Below are positions 27,763 to 37,129 of a stretch of DNA of 64,000 bases, piece after piece. This DNA is from Symbiodinium natans (lineage: Eukaryota; Sar; Dinophyceae; Suessiales; Symbiodiniaceae): assembly GCA_905221605.1 (NCBI GenBank), contig CAJNDS010002311.1, forward strand, positions 416,001 to 480,000. The letters run 5' to 3'. Below the pieces are notes generated by a model. It was not told the origin of the DNA and ran no database searches. It worked only from the letters and a program-made list of their open reading frames with translations. Numbering within the stretch: the stretch's first letter is position 1; every line of letters begins with the position of its first letter. Position numbers and translations under genes: made by a program.

Positions 27763-27831
27763 CCCCAGATCAAGGCCCCCAAAGGAAGCCCGACAAATCT
27801 CCAACCCCCCCCCCCCCCAAATCCTCAACCT

Positions 27832-28010
27832 TCAACCTTGGCACTGCACAGCGCCAAGCTTCAAGGACCCCTGGCTAAAGGAAGAGTCCTTGAATTCAAC
27901 CCGAAAGCGCCTTTAAAACCCTAAACCCTAAACCCTAGACCCTAAACCCTCAACCCTAAACCCTAAACCCTAAACCCTAAACCCGAAAGGATGGAGGGAA
28001 CATTCCTCAA
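27832..28010 (+). CDS. Exon interrupted by a CCCTAAA block with flanking direct repeat
   Basis: The first part reads PWHCTAPSFKDPWLKEESLN then STRK. The frame resumes after the block as DGGNIPQ and ends at a consensus donor GTAAGG (28,011). AACCCGAAAG occurs at 27,898-27,907 and 27,980-27,989; the offset is 82 bases. Removing one copy plus the block restores the frame exactly. Half of that direct repeat (AACCC) could be telomeric by chance. Confidence 0.65.
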
Positions 28011-28017
28011 GTAAGGG

Positions 28018-28118
28018 ATGTACAGGTAGGCCCCTAGTTATAAGTAGGGCTATAAGGGGCCCATATAGGATTCGAAGCTTCTTTGTGGCTACACTAGAGT
28101 TAGTATAGCAAGGGGCCC
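28018..28118. mobile_element. Inverted-repeat element, family E
   Basis: TGTACAGGTAGGCCCCTAG and TTATAAGTAGGGCTATAAGG at the left, AAGGGGCCC at the right. It starts a few bases after the GTAAGG donor of the preceding exon. Confidence 0.55.
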
Positions 28119-28259
28119 TTAAAACCTAAACCAAAACCCTAAACCCTAAACATTCTTGCAGGAGTCTGGATTTTGCAAAGACCGAAATGCTTAGGTTTTA
28201 GGGGTCCTAAAAACCCTAAGCCCTTTAGGGCTTATAGAGGATCTCCTGCCTCTGGTCCA

Positions 28260-28331
28260 TCAAGCCCTATAGACGTCACGCGCTTTCACGCAGTCCCTCG
28301 CCATGTGCTTGGCCACCTCGAGGCTCTGGGC
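28260..28331 (-). CDS. Terminal exon, unknown protein
   Basis: Reverse strand after AAGAAGAG: AQSLEVAKHMARDCVKARDV YRA then TGA. 72 bases, very good coding character. A GTGACG donor inside is an alternative end. Confidence 0.65.
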   Translation of the reverse strand, partial: AQSLEVAKHMARDCVKARDVYRA

Positions 28332-28381
28332 CTCTTCTTAAGCAAATAGCACTCTTTCCCGTTCTTGGAGTGCCTGTCCCC

Positions 28382-28467
28382 CGAAACCCTAAACCCTAAA
28401 CCCTAAACCCTAAACCCTAAACCCTAAACCCTAAACCCCTAAACCCTAAACCCTAAACCCTAAACCA
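28382..28467. repeat. CCCTAAA array forming a polypyrimidine-like approach to an acceptor
   Basis: Twelve CCCTAAA units followed by CCATGTTTTCCCCAG. Confidence 0.85.
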
Positions 28468-28479
28468 TGTTTTCCCCAG

Positions 28480-28592
28480 GAATGAATCTGCAGTTGCACT
28501 CCTTCGTCGAGACGTCAAATTTCGCACAGGTCGTCAGCCGTGGCGTCCAAAGCACCGTGTGCTACCAGCTGCTGCCCGCTGTTGCTGCTCAG
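28480..28592 (+). CDS. Exon between two telomeric arrays
   Basis: Acceptor TTTTCCCCAG (strong), then MNLQLHSFVETSNFAQVVSR and GVQSTVCYQLLPAVAAQ, then CAGGGTTTAGGG, where GTTTAG inside the telomeric repeat is the only GT. Product unknown. Confidence 0.7.
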
Positions 28593-28710
28593 GGTTTAGG
28601 GTTTAGGGTTGAAGGTTTAGGGTTTCGGGTTAGGGGTTAGGGTTTAGGGTTTCAGGGTTTCAGGGCTTAGGGTGTCCCGTCCTGGAGCAAAGCTGTAGGT
28701 GGCGGCTCAC

Positions 28711-28753
28711 CCACAAGCGCCAACTTGGTGTAGTTCGTGCTCGGAACGGCGAC
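28711..28753 (-). CDS. Exon with canonical sites
   Basis: Reverse strand: acceptor CAGCCAG, 43 bases VAVPSTNYTKLALV, donor GTGAGC. Confidence 0.6.
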
Positions 28754-28775
28754 CTGGCTGCTTTACCACCGCGGG

Positions 28776-28868
28776 TTAAGGTTTAGGGTTTAGGGTTTAG
28801 GGTTTAGGGTTTAGGGTTTAGGGTTTAGGGTTTAGGGTTTAGGGTTTAGGGTTTAGGGTTTAGGGTTC
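28776..28868. repeat. TTTAGGG array
   Basis: Thirteen perfect units. Confidence 0.95.
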
Positions 28869-28961
28869 AGCATGTACTGTAGGTTTTGGCAGTGAATGCA
28901 AGCTTTCGCATGCACTTGAGGAACCATCATCCAAGTGTGACTGACACAATTTCAGGTCTAG

Positions 28962-29081
28962 AAATTAAAGAGAGCGACGTGCGTACTCTTAAACAAGGAA
29001 TGGGCTAACTACAACACCAGACACGATATTGAACAACAGACTAGGCTTATAAGTGAGCGTGTCCTCTGGATGGAAAGATAA
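28962..29081 (+). CDS. Terminal exon, 39 codons
   Basis: After ATTTCAGGTCTAG: KLKRATCVLLNKEWANYNTR then HDIEQQTRLISERVLWMER and TAA. Strong coding character. Confidence 0.65.
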   Translation, partial: KLKRATCVLLNKEWANYNTRHDIEQQTRLISERVLWMER

Positions 29082-29137
29082 AGCACCCTGGCTGCGGCTT
29101 TCATGAGATATTTTTGCCATCCCTTGTGTCCTCCTAG

Positions 29138-29497
29138 GGTCAAAGGAGAAAACACCTAAACCCTAAACCCTAAACCCTAAATAAACCCTAAACCCAAAAC
29201 CCAAAACCCTAAACGGCCCTAAACCCTAAACCCTAAACCTAAACCATAGGAGAAAACACCCTGGCAGTTCGAAGGCACCTGGGGGTAGAGGTGCACTCTA
29301 GAAGCCTGAAACAGGGAGACCGTTACCAAACAATCCAAGACCCAACTCTAAAGTCCCCTCTAACCCCTAAACCCTAAACCCTAAACCCTAAACCCTAAAC
29401 CCTAAAACCTAACTGCTTGGGAATGCTGGAGTCCTCAACCCTGTACTCTAAACTGCTCTAAAGCCCCTAGTCTCACGGGATCGCTCCCGCACCAGCG
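29138..29497 (+). CDS. Exon interrupted by two telomeric blocks, frame conserved
   Basis: Acceptor TTGTGTCCTCCTAG (to 29,137). The first piece reads VKGENT. After a telomeric block the frame continues LAVRRHLGVEVHSRSLKQGD then RYQTIQDPTLKSPL, and after a second block TAWECWSPQPCTLNCSKAPS then LTGSLPHQRWL to donor GTAAAA. The first block is flanked by the 13-bp direct repeat AGGAGAAAACACC (29,144-29,156 and 29,248-29,260). The second is flanked by CTAAC (29,360-29,364 and 29,409-29,413), offset 49 = seven heptamers. Neither block length is a multiple of three, so without removal the protein is broken. Confidence 0.7.
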
Positions 29498-29625
29498 CTG
29501 GCTGTAAAACCTTGTGAAACCCTAAGCCCTAAACCCTAAACCATAAATCCTAAACCCTAAACCCTAAACCCTCAACCCTAAACCCTAAATCCTAACCCTA
29601 AACCCTGAACCCTAAACCCTAAACC

Positions 29626-29715
29626 ACGCGTGGGAGAAACATCCGGGGCCTGGCAACCCCGGACTACGAAACAGTCACAAGCTGCCTCCAAGCTGCAACA
29701 ATCTTTCTGGTTCTT
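29626..29715 (+). CDS. Exon candidate, 30 codons
   Basis: The frame reads TRGRNIRGLATPDYETVTSC then LQAATIFLVL before a possible donor GTAGTA. CCCTAAA repeats lie directly upstream with no AG, so the acceptor is unclear. Confidence 0.6.
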
Positions 29716-29930
29716 GTAGTAGGAATGAGGGAGTGAGGTGCCCTAGACAATCCTTTAAAGGGTATTTGTCGTAGGGAATGCGGTACCCTAGATAATCCGA
29801 ATCCGTTTATAATAGTGGTTCAGAGATTTTGGGGCTTCAGGGCGTGGAGTGTTGGGGTTGTGGGGATTTAGGGTTTTCAGGTTTGGCTTGATGTTCCGAG
29901 GCCCCACAATCTAGCGCGAGGCACCCACGT

Positions 29931-29982
29931 GAAGACCGTCACAAAGTCGTGCAGAGTCGGGCCCAGCATCAAGCCCTCATCA
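29931..29982 (-). CDS. Exon candidate
   Basis: Reverse strand: GLMLGPTLHDFVTVF, preceded by GGCTTGATGAG and followed by the donor GTGGGT. The open frame extends further (TWVPRARLWGLGTSS). Confidence 0.55.
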
Positions 29983-30049
29983 AGCCAAATCCTACACCCC
30001 ACCCCACACCCTAAACCCTAAACCCTAAACCCTAAACCCTAAACCCTGA

Positions 30050-30600
30050 GCCTAGAAGGCTCTTAACTGGGGAGGGGACATGAATATGGAACCTGGGGGC
30101 TACTTGGGAGCACTCAAGGGCATCGGGGAGTTTAAGGTTTGGTGTTTCAAGTTAAGGTTCAGGCGGCTTTCTGAAGCTTCCAAGACCTAGGTAGAGTTGA
30201 AGGATTGTCATGTACCCTACAAAACCCAAAGGGTAAGGCTTAGGGTCTCAGTGTTTAGGGTTTTGTGGTTTCAGGGTTTAGAGCTTGGGGTTATTGTACA
30301 GTTTAGGGCAAGCTTAGGGTTCATAAGGTCCAGGGTTTCGGGTTCCGGGTCCACAAAATGAGGCTCCAGGGTTCAACGCTCGGAAAGTAGGAGATCAGGG
30401 CACTAAAGTCCTGAAGCCCTCGTAGCCCTAAACCCTAAACTAAACCCTAAACGCATGGGGTTTAGGATTTAGGGTTCCGGGTTTGCGGTTCAGAGAGTGA
30501 ATACCACAGGGACCTCAACAAGCGGTAAACGAGGCTTGCGTACTCATACTCTTAGGGTAGTTACCCTAAACCCTGAACCCTAAACCCTAAACCCTAAACC
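30050..30600. other. Repeat-rich segment without recognised gene
   Basis: Degenerate TTTAGGG-like sequence with short unique parts. No exon supported. Confidence 0.5.
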
Positions 30601-30704
30601 CTAAACCCTAAGCCCTATCAGCTGTGTTAGAAAGATGAGAGGACGGGAGCCCAGGAGTTGCAGAGGGAGGGCCTATACGAAGTACATATACATGAATAAA
30701 TACA

Positions 30705-30820
30705 TAGAAGATATATATATATATACATAAATAGAATATATATATATATATAAAGAAGATATATATATATATATACACAAATAGAAGATATATATATATA
30801 TGTGTGTGTGTGTGTAGATA
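30705..30820. repeat. TA/TG microsatellites
   Basis: Three related units of about 46 bp, each with (TA)n then AAATAGAA or AAAGAAG, then (TG)n. Confidence 0.9.
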
Positions 30821-31237
30821 ATATCTATGTACAGATATACAATTATTTGCGAATATGTTCAGGTTATATGAAGTATGCATGCAATAGATATAAGGCAGAC
30901 CCGAGGTGTGTGTATATGAGGGCTATGTCAGGATCACTAGGGATCACTCTCCCTCGAAGATGAAGTCTTGTTGAGGGTGCAGAGTTAAGGGGTAAGGGTT
31001 TAGAGTCTTCAAAACCGAAAAGTCAGTTCAACCTGCAGGTTCAGGGTTTAGAGCTCATCAATGTTCTGGAGAGGGCCATAGGGTTTAGGGTTTAGGCTTT
31101 AGGGTTTAGGTTGCAGGGTTTTAGGGTTCAGGGTTTAGGATTTAGGGCACACATCTCTCTTGTGAAGTTCGAGCCCCGAAAACCAAGCTTAGGGTTTAGG
31201 GTTTAGGATTTGTTGGGCGTAACTACGTCTTGTCACC

Positions 31238-31326
31238 ATGTCTGCCACCAGACCAAAGGGATTGAGAAGCCAGAGCCCTGCATCCTACATCTCTGAAGCA
31301 GCCATGCGACCCAGACGTTGTCAATG
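31238..31326 (+). CDS. First exon with ATG and consensus-like donor
   Basis: TCACCATG context, then MSATRPKGLRSQSPASYISE and AAMRPRRCQ, ending TG before GTAACA. A basic, serine-rich N-terminus; it could be a leader or disordered tail. Downstream exons may lie at 31,474-31,593 and 31,857-32,048. Confidence 0.65.
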
Positions 31327-31383
31327 GTAACATCAGCTGGCGAGTACCTTGAACATGAGCGATTGGGATGTTGTTCCCCCTTC

Positions 31384-31453
31384 TACTAACAGTTCTTGAT
31401 AGGGATTAATGATAAGGGGGTACTATAATCCCCATTAAGGACTGTTAGTATAA
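31384..31453. mobile_element. Inverted-repeat element, family P
   Basis: TACTAACAGTTCTTGATAGG and CCATTAAGGACTGTTAGTA form a long stem. 70 bp, the shortest element seen. It would lie in an intron of the gene starting at 31,238. Confidence 0.7.
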
Positions 31454-31473
31454 CGGGGTACGTCCCCACATGA

Positions 31474-31593
31474 GCAACTCTGTTTGTCTTTGGGATGCTT
31501 GCATCAACAAACCCAGCAGCTAAGCCCAGACAAGTTAAACTGCTCGGATCAAACCAGACAGGCACCATGTTGGGTCGGTGGGTCAGAGTATAG
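31474..31593. CDS. Coding segment, strand unresolved
   Basis: Forward: LFVFGMLASTNPAAKPRQVK then LLGSNQTGTMLGRWVRV and TAG. Reverse over the same bases: NMVPVWFDPSSLTCLGLAAG then FVDASIPKTNRVAHVGTY. Both are convincing; the neighbouring ATG exon favours forward. Confidence 0.45.
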
Positions 31594-31856
31594 GATGCAA
31601 ACCTCAAAGCCTCAACCCTAACCTTAAGGTCCAGGCCCCCCCCCCTCCCCCCGCCCCCATCATTGTTTCATCATAAGCCCTGTGCTAGTCCCAAGCATGA
31701 TCCTTTCAAAACCCAATAAAGGAATATATAAACTGCCCCAAGGGCCTACATAGCCAGATGTGGGTCCGGGATTCCAGGACTTACTCAGATGCTTTTTCCA
31801 GGTTTGGGATTGAGGTTTAGGGTGTAGGGTAGGGGTGTGCAGAACCTCTTGTGCCC

Positions 31857-32048
31857 AGCAGAGGGCTATCAACGGCGGTAGGGAAGCAAGCGCTGGAGGC
31901 TGGTGCCCCTGTGTGGGATCGTGGCACCGTGGAGGAGCGTATGGTGTATTCCCAGCATGTTAGCGGCATACCTGTTTCTTCAGAAAAAAACGCTTTAAAC
32001 TTGTCAGTTGGGATGCACGGCGCACGCAATCACCGCATGATAGTTTGA
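31857..32048 (+). CDS. Exon candidate, about 60 codons
   Basis: Acceptor CTCTTGTGCCCAG near 31,857, then VGKQALEAGAPVWDRGTVEE, RMVYSQHVSGIPVSSEKNAL and NLSVGMHGARNHRMIV to TGA. Product unknown. Confidence 0.5.
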   Translation, partial: SRGLSTAVGKQALEAGAPVWDRGTVEERMVYSQHVSGIPVSSEKNALNLSVGMHGARNHRMIV

Positions 32049-32299
32049 CATTGCAAGTCGTGTACAGATTGCCTCGTACTGCATCTTGTACTCATGCATG
32101 ACACACGGCATGAGTTTCGATATGACCAACACGGATGTGACGTATCACCAGACCACTAAACATTAGCCTGTCATCTCGAACATCATGATGTAGGGGGAAC
32201 AACATGCGTAGGACAACATGGACCTTGAGGTGCATGTGGACCTGTGAAAAGTGCTGTGCAATGCGATGGAAAGAAAATGTTTGAAGCTTAGCCCTCTAA

Positions 32300-32462
32300 A
32301 TGAACAGTCAATATCTTTTCGACAACACAGACTTCATCACGGGAGCACGTTTCAATTATCTCATCGGGGTCCTAGCTTATTATGTCTTCCCAGAACAGAA
32401 GCCCTCGCAGCAGTGCCACAACGGGACATGCCAATTGCATCACACACAGAAGAATAGTTTGA
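32300..32462 (+). CDS. Possible exon, unknown protein
   Basis: The frame reads MNSQYLFDNTDFITGARFNY then LIGVLAYYVFPEQKPSQQCH and NGTCQLHHTQKNSL, before an AT/AC microsatellite at 32,466-32,490. Confidence 0.4.
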
Positions 32463-32899
32463 ATACATATGTATATATATATACACACATGCATCATCAT
32501 CTGAGTCCTGGCAGCCCTTGCATACATTCTTGTTGCTGCTGCAGCTGCTACCGTCGCGTGTGTCTTCACGCTGCCGCTACCTACGACTGGCAAAAGCACA
32601 TAGGTTTCACTTGTTACTTGTTCACTGCGGTTGACATTCTGTGGTTGAGTGCTTCAGGCTGGTGATCACGAGTCATCAACGACACGGCCTGCAGCAGTGG
32701 CAGAGGAGGCTGACGAGACGAACACAGCCACTGGTGTCATCAGAGTCATCAGACTCGCCATACATGTCATCGTCGTCATCACCCAGCTGCACCCAGCTCA
32801 TCGACACAGAAGGCATGCTGCACGCATTGTGTGTTCGAGGGTGCGTGAGACATGCCCTTAGCATCTTGTGCAACATTGAGTTGTGTGTCACTGTGCGCT

Positions 32900-33229
32900 T
32901 GCACTTGCTATCTATGCACGGCACGAACTTCAGGCACTTCAGGGCATGCAGCATGTGGCGGCGACGATGCTGACCGAGCTGGGACGGCTAAGGCTTCGGC
33001 TTACGAGTGCATCGGAGCGCCCTTACCAAGACTCCAAAACGCAAAGTCTACGGACGGCAGAGAAGAAGGCGAAACGGAGAATCCGTGCAGCAATAACGAG
33101 GCGCAAGTCGGCTCCAGCGTCATCGTCCTGAGGAGGCGTGCCAAGTCGGACCCGGATCGGTTCGACGAGTGCGACGAGCAGGAGAAGCCGGAGAAGCCCA
33201 AGAAGGCGCGGAAGGTTGTCAAGAAGTAA
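32900..33229 (+). CDS. Possible C-terminal coding region, lysine-rich tail
   Basis: The end of the frame uses many G/C-ending codons: RRRAKSDPDRFDECDEQEKP then EKPKKARKVVKK and TAA. The basic tail resembles a nuclear localisation signal. The upstream cysteine-rich part of the frame is less convincing. Confidence 0.45.
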   Translation, partial: CTCYLCTARTSGTSGHAACGGDDADRAGTAKASAYECIGAPLPRLQNAKSTDGREEGETENPCSNNEAQVGSSVIVLRRRAKSDPDRFDECDEQEKPEKPKKARKVVKK

Positions 33230-33404
33230 CACAACAAGAACAAGCATCGTCGCCGCAGCCGATCAGATGGCACGAGCTCACGAGACATAGATTGAAAACC
33301 TTGTTGTCGAACATTGAAGTGATGTGACCGAGATTTTCACGCAGATCGGCGCAACATGACAACAAGACATGTCAGAAATGAGGCGAGGCAATGCGTGTTA
33401 CAAC

Positions 33405-33740
33405 TGTGTCCCAAAAAAAACCAAGAGAACAATCTTCAGAGACGTCTGGGCACGAACTGGCGCGGAGGTTCCCGAAGAGTAGCTGTCTGTTTGGGGGCAA
33501 CGCAGCAGTTTCTCTTACGCTAGCTTATTTTAAAGTTGTTTTGGTGGAACAGTACGGCGCTTTTTTTTGCAGTAACAGCTGACGCCGCATGTTGCTGTAG
33601 TCTCAACCGCTGCTCGAGCCATATTCAGCTTCGCAGAAGCCCCAAACCCAACTCTAATTAGTCTGAGAAGCTGAGCTCTCATTCGGAAATCCTTCAAGAC
33701 ATGTCTTGAGACTTGAGATACCTGCAGCAGTAAGGCAAAG
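33405..33740 (-). repeat. Left arm of a large inverted repeat
   Basis: The complement of this segment closely matches 36,783-37,060, including GTTGAGACTACAGCA, AAGCTGAATATGGCT and CCAGTTCGTGCCCAGACGTC-type sequence. Confidence 0.8.
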
Positions 33741-34119
33741 AGAGAAGCAGGCACATTAGGGGGGGGGGATGATGCCGTATATGTATACACACAAAGGGTG
33801 GCGGGTGTGCCATGATGTGTGATGTGATGTGTTGTGATTTGATGTGTGTGTGTGCCCTCGTGGCAGATTAACAGTCTATGAACATATTTGCGTCCAAAAC
33901 GTTATCATGCGACATGAATACTTTCATCTCATGACAAGTAAATTTTATGTCGATCAGTAAAGTGCACGCGTCTGTTCACACGCATTCGGTTCATCGAAAC
34001 AAAGGGCCGCTTTCCATGACCACGTAGCAGTTCCACATGTGCGTGAACATGTAGTCAACGTCGCAGCGCAGCGCTTTTGCATGTTGTACCACTACATTTT
34101 TTTGGCAGTACACATTTTG

Positions 34120-35310
34120 GATGCCTCAGATTGCAAAACCGCAGTACGCCCCCCCCCCCCCCCCCCCACCCCCCCCACAAAATCAATCTCTTCTAGAGAA
34201 GACCCCCACAAAATCAACCTCTTCTAGAGAAGAATCAGCAAAAATGCTGCCCTATCCCGCAAACCCCAAAAAACGATCTTCGGTCGGCAACCCCCAGGCC
34301 AGTTCATGCCCAGAGGTCTCTGTGCCGAAAACTCCCAAAAACACCCAACAAAAGCCGTCTTCGGTAACCCTCCAGACTAATTCGCGCCCAAAGGTTTCTG
34401 AAGATTGGTAATTTCGGTTTTCTGGGGACCCGTGCAGCGTTTTTGAATGTTTTGGACAGTAGCGCGTTTCGGCCAAAAACAATCTGCGAAAGGCAGAGCT
34501 AGCAAAATGCTGCACTGTCACAAAAAAGCAACCCGTTCAAATATGTTCCGTTCAAACTTGTGGGAACAAATCGCTAACTAGACAGAGAGCAACCGTGTCT
34601 CGGTTCAATTTGCTTGACAGACGCGGTGACGTTTTGAAATTGCAAGCCGTGTGACATTCAATTCAACGACTAGTAAAACTAGCGATCTCAGCAGCTGTGC
34701 GGCGTTCTCTTCCAAGGTATCCGGCCCTTCAAGCTTAGAGTGGAGGCAATGAAAATCAAATAAGTTAAACGGGCAACCTCCTCAATGGATAAAGATCATG
34801 TTTTGAGTTGCAATTTTAATTCACCGAATAGTATAAGTGGCCCCATTTGCAAAAGAAACAAAGAAACAAAGAAACAGCCCGTGATTCTCACGATTAATTG
34901 GCACGGCGGAGCTGTCCTTCGTTCTCTTCCAATGTTTCCGGCCGTTCAAGATTAAACTTGGGGGAGTGAAGCTCTAACTGGTAAGAGTGCAACCATATTA
35001 TGAGTTCATTGCGTTGTAAGTCCTGTAATTCAACGAACAGTATAACGACCCCCCCCGCCTCCCCCCCCCTCCCCCCCTCCCCCCCCCCCCTCCCCCCCCC
35101 TCCCCCCCCCCCCCCCCCCCCCTCCCCCCCTCCCCCCCAAATATCAAAATAAACAATTGCCCCTGATTAGAATAATTGTACGGCGCGCCGGTCGTCCCGG
35201 CAGCTGAATTATTCTCTTTCAATCTTCCCGGCTATTCGATTTTGCACACGTGTTTTGAACCAATGGCTGTGTGTTTAAGTCATGCTCACGTGTTGCAGAT
35301 CTGCAGAATG
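34120..35310 (+). repeat. Repeat block, copy 1
   Basis: Composed of degenerate units of about 200 bp (CAGTTCATGCCCAGAGGTCT...; TTCTCTTCCAATGTTTCCGG...; CAATGGATAAAGATCATG). Copy 2 is at about 37,130-38,500 in the same orientation. A C-rich tract interrupted by T occupies 35,047-35,139. The last part, 35,244-35,306, is inverted relative to 38,495-38,557. Confidence 0.75.
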
Positions 35311-35554
35311 ACGCGTGCGACGGCCGAGACAGAGCACGATTGCTTTGGCACGGAGTTCGCGAACACGATTGAGTCTTGGAAGGGCCCCTGCGGAGTCTGC
35401 AATTTCCATCTCGGTAAACCTTAAGCATAGCAGTTCCCCTCTCCAATTAAAAAATGCTCAAAAATTTAAACCCTGATCAACATAACCGGAGGCGCCAGTT
35501 ATAGTTTTAAGGTAGGCGCATGGAAGCAGGGGCGGGGGCTGGGGGTCGGGGTAG

Positions 35555-35700
35555 CATATATATATATATATATACACCACAACTGCATTAGATATTACAC
35601 ACAATATGTTACACATATGGCATGCCTTGATAATATGCTACAATTACATATTATTGCGTATTGTCTAATATGTGTATATATATATATATATATGCGCCTT
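35555..35700. repeat. TA microsatellites
   Basis: (TA)n at about 35,554-35,573 and 35,673-35,692 with AT-rich sequence between. Confidence 0.9.
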
Positions 35701-35934
35701 TTTGTCTGTCATATGCATTGTGAAGAACTGTGTATGCACACACCACACACATTTACAATTACAGAATAAGTTAGAATAGAATAATACACAACGGAACGAG
35801 CTTTATTGGACAGATATGTCGCGGCCTCCCAGTACTAGTACATTCTGATCGTTCTGTCTTATTGGTTTTGTGACGGGACCCACACCGTGGCCCAACCCCT
35901 TTCATTTTCAGCGGCCCTTGGCTTGACACCCCCA

Positions 35935-36350
35935 TCCACCCTCCCCGACACGCCTGCACCCTCCAGCGCCCCGCTCCTGACCCTCCAGCGGCCCGCTCTT
36001 GAGGACGGCCGCTCTTGAGGACTGCCCCCTCCAGCACCCCGCTCCTGACCCTCCAGCGGGCCGCTCCCCTCCTGCGGCCCGCTCTTGAGGACTACCCCCT
36101 CCAGCGCCCCGCTCCTGACCCTCCAACCACCCGCTCTTGAAAACTGCCCTCTCCAGCGCCCCGCTCCTGACCCTCCAGCGGGCCGCTCCCCTCCGGCGGC
36201 CCGCTCTTGCCCCCTCCAGCGCCCCGCTCTTGAGGCCCCTCCAGCACCCCGCTCCTGACCCTCCAGGCCCTGACCCTCTGCTCCGGATCTTTATGACCCA
36301 TCCTTCAGGGGCTGCGCCCTCCAGCGCCCCGCTCCTGACCCTCCACCCCT
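35935..36350. repeat. GC-rich minisatellite
   Basis: Repeats of about 25-50 bp built from CCCTCCAGCGCCCCGCTCCT and GACCCTCCAGCGGCCCGCTC with TTGAGGACT. Long glycine/arginine or proline frames on both strands come from this and are not credible genes. Confidence 0.9.
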
Positions 36351-36634
36351 TCCTCCTACGCCCACTCCAGCATAGCCCACACAGAAACATTCATATCACA
36401 TGAAGAGTAAAACCATGATAAATGGAAGATTATAAATATAAGTGCATGTGTGTACACATATACATACACATATGCATATACGCATGTGTGTGTGGGTGAG
36501 TGTATCTAGTGGATAACATTAACTTTTGACACACAGCATGCATCATGATAGTAATGATACGGGCGTATAGTGTATGTCTTGGACTAAGCGCATTGTCTTG
36601 TACAATACAATATTGTTTTAAGCCGCTACGCTAT

Positions 36635-36735
36635 ACTATAATGATATATATATATATATATGTATATATAAATTTTCATACATACATATATATACACACA
36701 TATACATATATATATATATATATATACATATATGG
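36635..36735. repeat. TA/CA microsatellite
   Basis: Extended (TA)n with ACACAC and ACATACAT interruptions. Confidence 0.9.
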
Positions 36736-36782
36736 TTCCCCTCCCCCGCCATGTGTCAGTGTCTCCCTCTTTGTTCGCCGCT

Positions 36783-37060
36783 TTACTGCAGGTATCCGAA
36801 AACATGTCTTGCAGGCCTTCTGGTTGAGAGTTCAGCAGTTCTAATGAACTAGAGTTGGGTCTGGGGTTTCTCCGGAGTTTCTCTTAAGGTTCGAAGCTGA
36901 ATATGGCTTGAGCAGCAGTTGAGACTACAGCATCGCGTAAGGTACTGTCCAAATTTTTTACTAAACGGAAGAATCAGAAAAACAACCTTCGGAACCTCCA
37001 GGCCAGTTCGTGCCCAGACGTCTCTGAAGATGTTTTGGGTTGTTTTGGGACACTACAGAG
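36783..37060 (+). repeat. Right arm of a large inverted repeat
   Basis: Inverted counterpart of 33,405-33,740. It leads into copy 2 of the 200-bp repeat block. Confidence 0.8.
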
Positions 37061-37129
37061 CAAACAAAACAGTAGGGTTTTCTGGACAGTGCAACATTTT
37101 GGAAGCCTCAGACCAAAGCCCTGCACTGT

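Noticed and set aside
35771-36403. 160-codon reverse frame rich in Gly, Arg and Glu
   Set aside because: It is translation of the GC-rich minisatellite.
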